DNA of 35,277 bases, taken from NCBI GenBank assembly GCA_947626365.1, contig CANQRW010000035.1:1-35277 (forward strand), given 5' to 3'. Made by a program: the position numbers and the translations under genes. This document shows, in pieces, positions 16,901 to 24,421 of the stretch. Source of the stretch: an uncultured Lachnospiraceae bacterium. Its GTDB lineage: Bacteria; Bacillota; Clostridia; Lachnospirales; Lachnospiraceae. Position 1 is the first letter of the stretch, and each line of letters begins with the position of its first letter. Under the pieces are notes generated by a model. That model worked only from the letters and a program-made list of their open reading frames with translations. It was not told the origin of the DNA and made no database searches.

Positions 16901-17027
16901 AATGGCCTCAGCGCTGGATGGAGTGAATGTAACCATGGATAAACAGAAAGTCGGAAGCATCGTGTCAGAACCGGTCAATGATACCCTTGGCAGTCAGGCG
17001 AGGAGAGAGGGGCGCGATATCATATGA
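13947..17027 (+). CDS. Tail tape measure protein
   Basis: The protein of 1026 residues sets tail length and helps DNA injection. It starts MAYFDLQVFAADG with ACGGAGGG upstream. A hydrophobic segment follows (TLAAGVGAVTGAMGAGIVAGM, about residues 42-62), then the tape measure domain (MANFETMLGSAEAATDHV...FGTDADSVMPIMQQLGD), and a long central part of imperfect repeats with alternating LLTGLPQMLQ/SLVSGI-like units (about 270-540). After them come the box LGIHSPSRVFQDEVG (about 561-575) and a coiled-coil C-terminal half. The first nine residues carry the same FDLQVF peptide as the capsid and tail tube, which is unusual for a tape measure. Confidence 0.92.
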   Translation: MAYFDLQVFAADGHLFFDTVLDVLGFSNGINKLGSIAKTGLKTLAAGVGAVTGAMGAGIVAGMKYNADMQNYMANFETMLGSAEAATDHVNQLKEFAAKTPFEMSDLANASKTLLAFGTDADSVMPIMQQLGDISLGNKDKFNSLALVYGQVSSQGKLMGQDLLQMINAGFNPLQEISKHTGESMADLKDKMSKGQIGVEELNQALQWATEEGGQFSGGMEKASETMDGLISTLKDNAMSLLGEVVQPISDEMTNTLLPAAIDAMDQLSAAFQEDGMEGLIDAGADILANLVTGFVEALPSVIETALTFITTFVDALNENMPQLIEAAGLLITAIGEGLLQLAPSLLSLGESIVSNIILGITGNSGETTTAGEAILNGLIEFLSTGLPQMLQTGAELTSQLVSGILGKVPDAISSAGTIISQLITALMAGLPKMLESGVQLILSLVSGITGNLPSIAAAAVDVIGQLIVTIAENLPQMLQSGLELTGQLAAGLIQAIPDIISAAVEITTNIWDKIKEIDWLGLGADIISGIAKGLLNGLGTIAEAAKSVAKGALDAAKNFLGIHSPSRVFQDEVGKQIAVGLGDGIRNNKDYAQKSAEEISQAVLDAAKKKLDNYKVYNKLTLADEVAYWNEVRKQTNEGTQARIDADKEYLTAKEDLNDQLLTAEEDYSQKVAAAYQNLNDKIQDLNQEYRDAVDSRTDEIRNAFGLFDEADMSTDLTSGQLIHNLQSQVDALHSWQNNLNILEGRGIGSQLMEELQDLGPQAAAEIQILTDMTDDELEQYVSLFKQKNQIARAQAVEELEPMKQDIVRQIDDLRDETSRELAEYQQEYLDAMQELGAAINKPAEDIKLAMAQNAVQMVAGLASSIEEETEKPENTEKFKAIADNILKATDDLPSEMLLVGQTAIDSMIQGIKERSSALYQAMTEVVSTAVTQAVSAAISEETIQAVIDGTDSDVASVSLPAHVYGNEGFGPGYSMDYARIGQEMASALDGVNVTMDKQKVGSIVSEPVNDTLGSQARREGRDII

Positions 17028-17725
17028 CGTATATGGGTGTGACGTTTGATGAAGAGGTGCATACTTACGATGATTTTGGCCTGCGGATTACATCCGTTAA
17101 TATTGGGATGCCGGAAGTAAAAGATGAACATATCGAGATACCGGGAATGGACGGATACCTTGATATGACGGATTATTTCGGTACAAGATACAAAAATCGT
17201 AAGATCACGCTGCAGTGTGATTTTGAGGATGGCGGATATGATGTCTGGGCGGGGATCGTCAGCCAGATCAGTAATTATCTGCATGGCAAAAAGCGTAAGA
17301 TCGTGCTTGACTGGGATCCTGCTTACTATTATGTGGGTCGAGGTAAATGCAAGTATGACAAGAATAATCGTATCTATGGCAAACTAACACTGGAATTTGA
17401 TTGCGAGCCGTATAAGTACGAAATAATCACCTCAGATGATGATTGGTTATGGGATCCATTTGACTTTGAGACCGGTGTCATCCGTGAGTATCATGACCTG
17501 GCTATCAGCGGAACGTCAGATCTGATCATTATCGGATCACCTATGCCGGTAGTGCCACGTTTTGTTTCTTCAGCAGATATGACGTTGGAGTATGAAGGAG
17601 CGACTTACCAGATTAAAGCAGGAACCAACTATTTCCCAGAGCTGGAGATCACGGATGGAGAGCATACTATGAGATTTACTGGCAGCGGCACTATATCGAT
17701 CAGTTATAAGGCAGGAAGTTTATAA
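17024..17725 (+). CDS. Distal tail protein (Dit-like)
   Basis: The 233-residue protein forms the ring at the tail tip that carries the baseplate. The N-terminal part has IEIPGMDGYLDMTDYFGTRYKNRKITLQC, the typical Dit/Gp19.1 sequence with a PGxDGxxD turn and a YxNRxIxL strand. The C-terminal galectin-like part is beta-rich. It overlaps the tape measure by four bases (ATGA) and the tail-tip gene by one base. Confidence 0.82.
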   Translation: MTYMGVTFDEEVHTYDDFGLRITSVNIGMPEVKDEHIEIPGMDGYLDMTDYFGTRYKNRKITLQCDFEDGGYDVWAGIVSQISNYLHGKKRKIVLDWDPAYYYVGRGKCKYDKNNRIYGKLTLEFDCEPYKYEIITSDDDWLWDPFDFETGVIREYHDLAISGTSDLIIIGSPMPVVPRFVSSADMTLEYEGATYQIKAGTNYFPELEITDGEHTMRFTGSGTISISYKAGSL

Positions 17726-19704
17726 TGTATAAGATTATCAATGAGATTGACGGAAGAACATATCCGTTACATATTCAGACCAATCAAGACTGCAGGCTAA
17801 TAAATCCAAGATACACAGGTACTCTTAATAAAACGGGATCCCTTACTTTTCAGATCCCGGAAAGCCATATGTACTATGGAACGCTGGAGAAGCTGAGGTC
17901 TTCCGTTCAGCTGTATGAGGATGGAGAATTGATCTATGAAGGGCGAGTGATTTCAGATGAAGCTGATTTCTATAATGTGAAATCGGTAGTATGTGAAGGA
18001 AGTATGGCTTACCTGCAGGATAGCCTGATTCGGCCGTTTTCTTTAGAAGGCGGCATATCTGGATTCCTGCAGAAGGCTATTGAGCTGCATAACGGTCAGG
18101 TGGAAGCAAGAAAGCAGTTCACGCCGGGTCAAGTCACCGTAACTGGCGAAGGAAGCAACAAGCTCCGGGAGATCACGAACGTTATAGATACATGGTCTCT
18201 TCTGAAGGAGCAGCTGGTAGATATCTATGGCGGATATCTGTGGGTATCGTATCCTGATGGAAAAAAGGTGCTCAATTATACATGGGACTGCGGAGGGTAT
18301 AACCAGCAGAAGATCCGATTTGGAGAAAACCTGCTTGATCTGACCAGATATCAAGATGCAACATCTGTTGTAACCTGTCTAGTACCATACGGCGCTACAG
18401 TAGAGTACAAGGATGACCTGGGAGAAACACAAGAAAAGGTTATTGATATCACTTCAGTTAATGATGGGCAGGACTATTTGATGGCGGATCAGCCGCTTAT
18501 TGACCGCTATGGGAAAATATGGGCGGCTTATACGTGGCCGGACATTACAGAGCCGCGAACCCTGAAACTGACCGCAGAGCAGTTCCTCCGTGAAACAGCC
18601 GGTATTCCGGATACTTTAAAAGTATCGGCAGCTGATCTAAAGTATATTGGAGAAGATATCAGAGGCTTTCGATTGGGTCTGTACACAACGGCCGTCAGTA
18701 AGCCGCACAATATTCAGAAGGATTTTCTTTTGACCAAATTGGATATTTATCTGGATGATCCCGGCAAGGGGAGCATATCTCTTGGAGATGACCAGAAGAG
18801 CCTGACTGCAGAAACAAATAATCGTCAAGTGAAGATATCGAAAGCATTGGCTGAGGCGTCGAACAGTACGTTTAAGGAACTTGACCGTAAAATTGAGAAT
18901 GCCACAACGCTTATTACAGGAGGCTTTGGAGGGTATGTGATCCTGGATAATATCGACCCTCAAACAGGAAAGAAAATACATCCATGGCGAATCCTGATCA
19001 TGAATACGCCGGATAAAGCAACCGCGACCAATGTAATCCAGATCAACCAGAATGGTATAGGGTTTTCCACTACGGGGATCAATGGGCCCTATCGGAACGC
19101 CTGGACCATCGACGGCAACCTGGTGGCTGATTTTGTGACTACCGGCACCATGCTGGCCGACCGGATCCGGGGCGGCACGCTGGAGCTTGGCGGAACCGGG
19201 CTGGGCAAAAATGGCGTGATACTGATAAAGGATAAGAATGACAATGTCGTTGGGCAGATCGATATCAATGGAGTGAGATTTTCCGGAGGGACAATCACCG
19301 GAGGAACGATCAATGGGACCAATATCTACGGCGGAGACAATATCCCATTCAGCGCGACACGGGGGCAGGTGAGGATTGGCGATTTTTACGTTGACGACGA
19401 GTACGGGCGGCATATCTTCCAAAGCACTGATGAGGTTACTGGAATGTCAGCCGGCGTATCCGACAGAACAAAGGTCCTTTTATGGGCCGGATGGGGCCTG
19501 AGCACCATAAGAGAATCCTTCTTTTTAGTCCGAAGGAACGGCGACACGGAAGTCAACGGCCGTTTGTTGCTAAATGGCCGAAATATCCTTGATATCATTG
19601 CTTCATCCGGCGGGGGCGGCGGTGGATGTTCTGATTCTTGCGATGACGTTTGCGATAATGGATGTTACGGTGATTGTAACGTCGAAGAAATTATCATAGA
19701 TTGA
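17725..19704 (+). CDS. Tail-tip/tail-associated protein (Tal-like) with a C-terminal five-cysteine CX3 array
   Basis: Residues 1-390 resemble the N-terminal half of phage tail-tip/endopeptidase-tail proteins (MYKIINEIDGRTYPL..., IYEGRVISDE, YGATVEYKDD, LDIYLDDPGKGSISLGD), which bind Dit. Residues ~390-625 are a fibre-like, glycine-rich part (VRFSGGTITGGTINGTNIYGG). The last 34 residues are different: ASSGGGGGG, then cysteines at 635, 639, 643, 647 and 651, each four apart with acidic residues between (SDS, DDV, DNG, YGD), and a tail NVEEIIID. No other structural gene here has such a tail. The next gene starts 15 bases later and is a radical SAM/SPASM enzyme, so this end is probably its substrate. 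The alternative is a metal-binding or disulfide-linked tip. Confidence 0.8.
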   Translation: MYKIINEIDGRTYPLHIQTNQDCRLINPRYTGTLNKTGSLTFQIPESHMYYGTLEKLRSSVQLYEDGELIYEGRVISDEADFYNVKSVVCEGSMAYLQDSLIRPFSLEGGISGFLQKAIELHNGQVEARKQFTPGQVTVTGEGSNKLREITNVIDTWSLLKEQLVDIYGGYLWVSYPDGKKVLNYTWDCGGYNQQKIRFGENLLDLTRYQDATSVVTCLVPYGATVEYKDDLGETQEKVIDITSVNDGQDYLMADQPLIDRYGKIWAAYTWPDITEPRTLKLTAEQFLRETAGIPDTLKVSAADLKYIGEDIRGFRLGLYTTAVSKPHNIQKDFLLTKLDIYLDDPGKGSISLGDDQKSLTAETNNRQVKISKALAEASNSTFKELDRKIENATTLITGGFGGYVILDNIDPQTGKKIHPWRILIMNTPDKATATNVIQINQNGIGFSTTGINGPYRNAWTIDGNLVADFVTTGTMLADRIRGGTLELGGTGLGKNGVILIKDKNDNVVGQIDINGVRFSGGTITGGTINGTNIYGGDNIPFSATRGQVRIGDFYVDDEYGRHIFQSTDEVTGMSAGVSDRTKVLLWAGWGLSTIRESFFLVRRNGDTEVNGRLLLNGRNILDIIASSGGGGGGCSDSCDDVCDNGCYGDCNVEEIIID

Positions 19705-19718
19705 TGGAGGATGGGCCA

Positions 19719-21038
19719 ATGAAAATACTGCAAGCTTATAATGAAAAAATCCGTCAAGTGGCAAAATATCAATCGTATGATGTAGGAGAATCCTATCGAG
19801 AATCACCCTACCTCATAAAGGAAACTTTGAATGGTAAAACAGCTGTCTTTAACTGCTTTACCAGGGAGATCCTTTTGTTTACGGAGCAAGAATTCAAAAC
19901 ATCGTTCAATCCGAAGAGCAGGGCTTTTGTGGAAAGGTGGTATTTCCTGCCGGAGCATTGGGACGCCAGGACATGGCACGAATCATTTGCCCAGGAATAT
20001 CGATGGACAAATAAAAAGAGAGAGTTTGCCGGGATATCGAATTATGTGATACTGCCTACGCTGGGCTGTAACGCTGATTGCACATATTGTTTTCAGTGTG
20101 GCGAAAAGAAGAAAGTCATGACCGAAGAAACGGCGGATGCCGTAGCACAGTACATCTGGAAGACTTTTGCCGGCCAGGTAAAGCTGAAATGGTTTGGAGG
20201 CGAGCCGTTAATTAATGCGCCCATCATTACCCGCATATGCACAACGCTTCAGGGCTTGGGACTGAATTACGGATCCTTGATCGTGACAAATGGCCTCCTC
20301 GTCAATCAGATTGATATGGATACACTAAAAAATCTGTGGAGGGTCAATACCGTCCAGATCACCCTTGACGGGACGGAGCAATACTCCGATTCCGTCAAAC
20401 GATGGAAGAATCCGACCGGATATGAGTTTGACCGGGTACTGCACAATATCTCATATCTGATCGCCAATGATATACGGGTTAACATTCGCCTGAACGTATC
20501 AAAAGATAATGAGACGGAATTGCTGGAACTGATCGATATCCTGAAAGAGCGATTCGGAGGAACGGGAAGGATTTATTGCAGTCCTCACATCCTTTTTGAG
20601 GGTGTGGGAGAAGAACCAGAGGAATACACAGAAGAGGATTGTGCGGAACTGTACCGGATATGCAAGGCGGTCCAGGAAAAGCTTGTAGCTGCCGGATTAA
20701 GCAGGTATGATTCAGGGGCGGCAGTCCGACAATCCAATTGCATGGCGGATAACCTTTCATCTATCTGTATCTCTCCGGCCGGCAGCGTGACAGTGTGCGA
20801 GCATTATACGGATGACACAGAGCAGGTCATAGGTACGGTGTTTAACGACAAGATCGATCTGTCTATCGTGCATAACTGGCAGGCGCAGCTCCGGTGTGAT
20901 AAATGCAGTAATTGCGTTATCAGGCCACTTTGTACAAAAATAAAATTGTGTCCTGTGGGAAAATGTACGGAGGCTGAAAGAGACTATACAGAATGGCAGA
21001 TAAGGCAAACGTTGAGAGGAGGGATCCTAAATGGCTGA
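19719..21038 (+). CDS. Radical SAM/SPASM enzyme, probable maturase of the tail-tip protein
   Basis: The 439-residue protein contains the radical SAM cluster motif CNADCTYC (C117, C121, C124) and the SAM-binding GGEP in KWFGGEPLI. A C-terminal SPASM region for two auxiliary Fe-S clusters has C341, C350 and C360 (CISPAGSVTVC) and C393, C396, C399, C405, C411 and C416 (CDKCSNCVIRPLC, CPVGKC). The first ~110 residues (SYRESPYLIKETLNGKTAVFN, CFTREILLF) resemble the substrate-binding front part of peptide-modifying radical SAM enzymes such as sactipeptide and ranthipeptide maturases. GGAGG at 19706-19710 supports the ATG at 19719; the frame is open further up to 19701. It is inserted within the tail module between the tail-tip gene and the fibres and overlaps the next gene, so it is expressed with them. 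The family implies a protein substrate; the upstream Cys array is the best candidate. The chemistry (thioether or epimer) is not known. Confidence 0.88.
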   Translation: MKILQAYNEKIRQVAKYQSYDVGESYRESPYLIKETLNGKTAVFNCFTREILLFTEQEFKTSFNPKSRAFVERWYFLPEHWDARTWHESFAQEYRWTNKKREFAGISNYVILPTLGCNADCTYCFQCGEKKKVMTEETADAVAQYIWKTFAGQVKLKWFGGEPLINAPIITRICTTLQGLGLNYGSLIVTNGLLVNQIDMDTLKNLWRVNTVQITLDGTEQYSDSVKRWKNPTGYEFDRVLHNISYLIANDIRVNIRLNVSKDNETELLELIDILKERFGGTGRIYCSPHILFEGVGEEPEEYTEEDCAELYRICKAVQEKLVAAGLSRYDSGAAVRQSNCMADNLSSICISPAGSVTVCEHYTDDTEQVIGTVFNDKIDLSIVHNWQAQLRCDKCSNCVIRPLCTKIKLCPVGKCTEAERDYTEWQIRQTLRGGILNG

Positions 21039-21546
21039 TATCAGCAAAGAAATAAATGACTTTAGAAGTGCTAGATATGGTCGCCAGGTCCGCGGAAGCA
21101 TGATCTCCCTGGCGGAGAAGCTGAACCGCGAGATTGAAAATGATGTTGCGAACGCAGCGGACGCTGTCGCTGCTGCGGAGCGGTCGGCCACGGCAGCCAG
21201 CAGCGCTGCGACCAATGCGGCAGCCAGCGCAGCAGCAGCCCTGGAATCTCAGCAGGCGGCGGCTGACAGTGAAGGAAATGCTGCAGACAGTGCAGCGGAT
21301 GCGGAAGCATGGGCACATGGACGGGAGGATCATCCGCAAAATGCCACGGATAACTCCAAGTACTGGAGCGGCCGGTCGGAGACAGCAGCGACAGATGCGA
21401 AGAATCAGGCAGACCGGGCCATGGCTTATGCCGATTACGTGACACCGGATTTTCTGATGGACAATAACCGGGTGTATGTAAACGAGAAGGCAACTGTAAC
21501 CTTTGGAATCTTTGATAACAAGATGTATTTCAAATTACCAGCGTGA
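21031..21546 (+). CDS. Phage tail fibre / baseplate coiled-coil protein
   Basis: The 171-residue protein starts MADISKEINDFRSARYGRQVRGSMISLAEKL, a common N-terminal box in clostridial phage baseplate proteins. It continues as an alanine-rich coiled coil (about 40-90) with the fibre motif AEAWAHGREDH...NSKYWSGRSETAA (about 90-118) and ends in a short beta segment. Such proteins form trimeric stalks. AGAGGAGGG lies before the ATG, and the gene starts inside the radical SAM gene. Confidence 0.75.
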   Translation: MADISKEINDFRSARYGRQVRGSMISLAEKLNREIENDVANAADAVAAAERSATAASSAATNAAASAAAALESQQAAADSEGNAADSAADAEAWAHGREDHPQNATDNSKYWSGRSETAATDAKNQADRAMAYADYVTPDFLMDNNRVYVNEKATVTFGIFDNKMYFKLPA

Positions 21547-21559
21547 GGAGGAAATGACA

Positions 21560-22333
21560 ATGAACGAACATGAAGGCTATCTCGAATTGGGGCTTGTAGG
21601 ATTTACGGATAAAGGAGAATACAGCCCTGATGAGACCTATGTCAAGAATGACCTGGTCCATCTCAACAACGCGATCTGGAAATGTCTGCAGGATAATACC
21701 TCCGGCATCGAGCCGGCAAAAAATGAGAACTGGAGCGTATTTGTGGCGTCCGAGAACGATCTTTCCGGGATCACGGCTGTCGATGAGCATGGAGTCCTGG
21801 GAGACGAGAGCGCCCAGGTGCCGGCAGAGGATCTGGTCAACGCCCTGGCGGCTCCGGAATTTGACGATTCCGGGACGGTAGATGGAATCTCCGGATTCCA
21901 GGATTTCCTAGATAAGGTGAAGTCAAAGATGAAACTCCTGGATTTCTTTAAGAATTTTGCGGCCGGAATGAAGTTTGTCCTGCATGCGGGGCAGCTGGTG
22001 AATAACTGTACATCAGAGTCTGCGGACCTTCCGCTGGCAGCAGCACAAGGCAAGGTGTTGATGGATCTGTACACTCAATTAAATAGTAATCTGCAAAATA
22101 AAGCAAATCTGTTGATGAATATTGACACCACACAAAACACTGATTATTTTGCTAATGTTCAAAAAGGGTACACAAAAGCCCCTGTTGGAGTTTCTCTAGC
22201 TACCATTTTTCAAAATGGCGTAATCTTTTTTAAATTGGATAATACATATGGAGCAGCTATATGGTTCGGATATAACATGAGAAATATTGGGTACGGCGTT
22301 TTAGAAAATGGTACTTGGGCCCAAAAAAGTTAA
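21560..22333 (+). CDS. Tail fibre with carbohydrate-binding-like N-terminus and a switchable C-terminus
   Basis: The 257-residue protein has an N-terminal module like a small carbohydrate-binding domain (GEYSPDETYVKNDLVHLNNAIWKCLQ, then GIEPAKNENWSVF; about 12-58). A linker and the fibre segment ESADLPLAAAQGKVLMDLYTQLNS (to about residue 175) follow. The last 82 residues (from NLQNKANLL on) form a separate tip domain with IWFGYNMRNIGYG that should contact the receptor. The DNA at the border (22074-22089) is repeated in inverted orientation at 22669-22684, and behind the stop lies an alternative tip reading leftward. The present tip is more A/T-rich than the rest of the gene. GAGGAGG precedes the ATGs at 21554 and 21560; the second has the better spacing. 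Confidence 0.8.
   Translation: MNEHEGYLELGLVGFTDKGEYSPDETYVKNDLVHLNNAIWKCLQDNTSGIEPAKNENWSVFVASENDLSGITAVDEHGVLGDESAQVPAEDLVNALAAPEFDDSGTVDGISGFQDFLDKVKSKMKLLDFFKNFAAGMKFVLHAGQLVNNCTSESADLPLAAAQGKVLMDLYTQLNSNLQNKANLLMNIDTTQNTDYFANVQKGYTKAPVGVSLATIFQNGVIFFKLDNTYGAAIWFGYNMRNIGYGVLENGTWAQKS
22074..22089 (+). repeat. Left inverted repeat of the fibre switch
   Basis: This 16-base copy lies within the codons for TQLNS of the fibre gene. Its partner is at 22669-22684. Confidence 0.6.
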
Positions 22334-22400
22334 ATGTAAAAAAATATAAATGAAAGGATTCCTATATACACAATGATGTGGATTATTTCCTAGTAAGAAG

Positions 22401-22668
22401 TTAAGCCCCCTCGTCGATATTACTCCATTTGCACCACTGTCCTGTACCCAGAGTTCTTTTCTTTGCACTGCCAATTCCACTGATAGGAATCGCCAATTGG
22501 GCTCCTGTATCTGAGTATCTCATTGTCACAAATGCCCACCAGCCATCGTCTGGAGCATTTGTGACTTGGGGGCCAATAGCAAAACCAGTGGTAAAATCGT
22601 TTGCGTCTGCCATATAAGAAAGGGGTAAATCACCAGATTTTAATGTCGAGGAGTTTAGCGTCGTAATC
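22401..22668 (-). pseudogene. Silent alternative C-terminal domain of the tail fibre
   Basis: Reading leftward from the right inverted repeat there is an open frame of about 89 residues: KITTLNSSTLKSGDLPLSYM, then ADANDFTTGFAIGPQVTN, GWWAFVTMRYSDTGAQLAIP and a C-terminus KWSNIDEGA before TAA. This is a typical phage fibre tip of the type with a WWxFxTxRYS box and a GxWxxW end. It has no start signal of its own and is preceded by a stop inside the repeat, so it is expressed only if joined to the fibre gene. Its size matches the tip now in use (82 residues). Confidence 0.7.
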
Positions 22669-22684
22669 TTACTATATTATTGAG
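22669..22684 (-). repeat. Right inverted repeat of the fibre switch
   Basis: This is the partner of 22074-22089, differing at two positions. It contains an in-frame TAA, which the left copy lacks. Confidence 0.6.
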
Positions 22685-22698
22685 AAAATCGAAAATTC

Positions 22699-22719
22699 AG
22701 ACCGGAAACGGTCTTTTTT
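22699..22719 (+). terminator. Terminator downstream of the fibre switch
   Basis: AGACCG, loop GAAA, CGGTCT, then TTTTTT. It lies outside the invertible segment and so would serve the fibre gene in both orientations. Confidence 0.7.
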
Positions 22720-22751
22720 AATATAAAAAATTATATGAAAGGATGATTATT

Positions 22752-23492
22752 ATGGGAAAAGAAAAAATCAAGATTAATCAAGACGAACGGAAATATGAAA
22801 TTGAAAGTATTATGCCAGTGTCCCAGCATGTTATCCGGATCATGTTTTCTGATTCTGTGCCGGAAACCTTCGGGGATATCATAGTCTACACGGTCGGTGG
22901 AGTGCGGTGTTCGGAGCTGCCCGGATACAGCACAGTATATCGAGATGATGGCAAAAAAGTGTATTTATCCGATGATGGGAGCGTCTATGTGCCGCCAGAA
23001 GAGGTTCCGGAGGATCCAGGAGACATGCAGCCATATGTTCCAACACTGGAGGAGTTGCAGGGATATAAGCGATATGAGGTCTCCGGGGCCTGCGAGAAAG
23101 TAATCTATGAGGGCGTGTCAGTCACACTGACGGACGGCAGCACCGAGCATTTCGCACTGACAGAGCATGACCAGATCAATCTGTTTGGCAAGCAAGCCCA
23201 GCTTGCAGCAGGGACAGAACAGCTGGAGTATCATGCAGATGGTCAGCCCTGTCGGTACTTTTCTGCAGAAGACATGCGTGCCATCATTGAAGCGGCCATG
23301 TTTCATGTGTCCTATCATACGACCTACTGCAATTCTCTTAATATGTGGATTACAGACTGCCAGGACGCAGAGGAGCTGCAGGCGGTATTTTATGGCGCTG
23401 ATATCCCGGAGGAGTACCAGTCAGAAGTTCTGAAAGCATATCTTAAACAGATAGAAGATATGGCAGAGGTTAAAGATGAAGACGCTATTTAA
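22752..23492 (+). CDS. Phage tail protein of unknown function (DUF4376-like C-terminus)
   Basis: The 246-residue protein starts MGKEKIKINQDERKYEIESI, has a beta-rich N-terminal half and a proline-rich linker (VPPEEVPEDPGDMQPYVP, about 77-94). The second half contains KRYEVSGACEKVIYEGVSV, EHFALTEHDQINLFGKQAQL and MFHVSYHTTYCNSLNMWI. That half is conserved in Lachnospiraceae prophages next to fibre genes and resembles DUF4376-type tail fibre accessory domains. It may be a fibre chaperone or baseplate part. GAAAGGA before the ATG at 22752 is the ribosome site. Confidence 0.6.
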   Translation: MGKEKIKINQDERKYEIESIMPVSQHVIRIMFSDSVPETFGDIIVYTVGGVRCSELPGYSTVYRDDGKKVYLSDDGSVYVPPEEVPEDPGDMQPYVPTLEELQGYKRYEVSGACEKVIYEGVSVTLTDGSTEHFALTEHDQINLFGKQAQLAAGTEQLEYHADGQPCRYFSAEDMRAIIEAAMFHVSYHTTYCNSLNMWITDCQDAEELQAVFYGADIPEEYQSEVLKAYLKQIEDMAEVKDEDAI

Positions 23493-23889
23493 GTACATAT
23501 TCCTATTCAGCGCGGGAGGTCTGCTTTATAACCTGTTGGAACTGGCGTTTCGCGGCTGGACGCACTGGACCATGTTCTTCCTGGGCGGGGCGTGCTTCGT
23601 GGCTCTTGGGCTGATCAATGAGATCATTCCGTGGGAGATGCCGGTCTGGGAACAGGCACTGATCGGTACAGCCATCGTTACGGTGCTGGAGTTCCTGACA
23701 GGCTGCTTGGTAAACCTGTGGCTGGGCTGGGCAGTCTGGGATTACAGCGGTATGCCTGGAAACATCCTGGGACAGATATGCCCGCAGTTCATTGTTTTAT
23801 GGGTACCTGTTGCTCTGGCAGGGATCATTCTGGATGACTGGCTGAGATATTGGCTCTTCGGTGCTGATCGGCCACACTATACATTATAA
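23476..23889 (+). CDS. Membrane protein of the CmpB-like 'putative ABC transporter type IV' family
   Basis: The 137-residue protein has four hydrophobic segments (about 6-22, 32-50, 60-82 and 100-122), and the sequence LLYNLLELAFRGWTHWTMFFLGG with a later WDYSGMPGNILGQICPQF matches the family PF06541. Despite the family name, it is seen alone in phage lysis regions and is not clearly a transporter. Here it starts inside the previous gene and stands just before the holin, so a holin-related or membrane-stress role is possible. A short terminator hairpin separates it from the holin. Confidence 0.65.
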   Translation: MKTLFKYIFLFSAGGLLYNLLELAFRGWTHWTMFFLGGACFVALGLINEIIPWEMPVWEQALIGTAIVTVLEFLTGCLVNLWLGWAVWDYSGMPGNILGQICPQFIVLWVPVALAGIILDDWLRYWLFGADRPHYTL

Positions 23890-23893
23890 ATGG

Positions 23894-23912
23894 GGGCCTA
23901 TGAGGCCCTTTT
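23894..23912 (+). terminator. Short terminator hairpin before the holin gene
   Basis: GGGCCT (23894-23899), loop ATG, AGGCCC (23903-23908), then TTTT. Confidence 0.5.
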
Positions 23913-23932
23913 GACTTAAGGAGGAAAGAGAA

Positions 23933-24421
23933 ATGGATTTTATTGATAAGTACAATCTGACGGTGGCAGCGATCGCCACAATATTATCTGCTGTATTTGG
24001 ACAGTATTATTACTTATTTGTAGGCTTTTTGCTGTGCAATATCCTGGACTGGCTGACAGGCTGGTACCGGAGCTATAAACTTCATCAAGAATCAAGTTAC
24101 GTCGGCCTGAAGGGAATCATCAAAAAGGTCGGATACTGGGCAATCCTCCTGGTATCATTCCTGATCCCTAATCTTCTGGTGCAATTTTTGGATGATATGC
24201 TGCATATCGATACGGGATTTCTGCTCCTGTTCGGATGGTTTACCTTGGCCACGCTGTTGATCAATGAGCTGCGATCCATTTTGGAAAATCTGGTAGAAGC
24301 CGGATTTAACGTCCCTGTATTTTTGATCCAGGGATTGGCTGTTGCCGAAAAACTGGTGTCAGCACACATTGAATTCGAGGAAGATACTGATCAGAATGAT
24401 GAGGAGGATAGTAGAAAATGA
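23933..24421 (+). CDS. Phage holin (phage_holin_4 / toxin secretion-phage lysis family)
   Basis: The 162-residue membrane protein has an N-terminal hydrophobic segment (about 9-26), the family signature LCNILDWLTGWYRSYK (about 35-50), and two more membrane segments (about 69-85 and 94-112). A GxSSxxGLKGIIKKVGYW-like box lies between them. An acidic C-terminal tail (EFEEDTDQNDEEDSRK) follows. Holins of this family make the membrane lesion that lets the endolysin reach the wall. GGAGG precedes the ATG, and the gene overlaps the amidase by four bases. Confidence 0.88.
   Translation: MDFIDKYNLTVAAIATILSAVFGQYYYLFVGFLLCNILDWLTGWYRSYKLHQESSYVGLKGIIKKVGYWAILLVSFLIPNLLVQFLDDMLHIDTGFLLLFGWFTLATLLINELRSILENLVEAGFNVPVFLIQGLAVAEKLVSAHIEFEEDTDQNDEEDSRK

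Larger units (their letters stand above)
22074..22684. mobile_element. Predicted invertible segment switching the fibre C-terminus
   Basis: CTCAATTAAATAGTAA at 22074-22089 and the reverse complement of CTCAATAATATAGTAA at 22669-22684 form an inverted pair with 14 of 16 identical bases. Inverting the 579 bases in between would join the fibre reading frame ...MDLYTQLNS to KITTLNSSTLKSGDLPLSYM... in frame. No invertase gene is seen in the window, so the enzyme would be encoded elsewhere in the prophage or host. Confidence 0.65.

Noticed and set aside
22401-22613. Leftward frame as an independent gene
   Set aside because: It has no ribosome site or promoter, and its frame runs without a start codon up to the inverted repeat. 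It is better explained as the silent half of the fibre switch.
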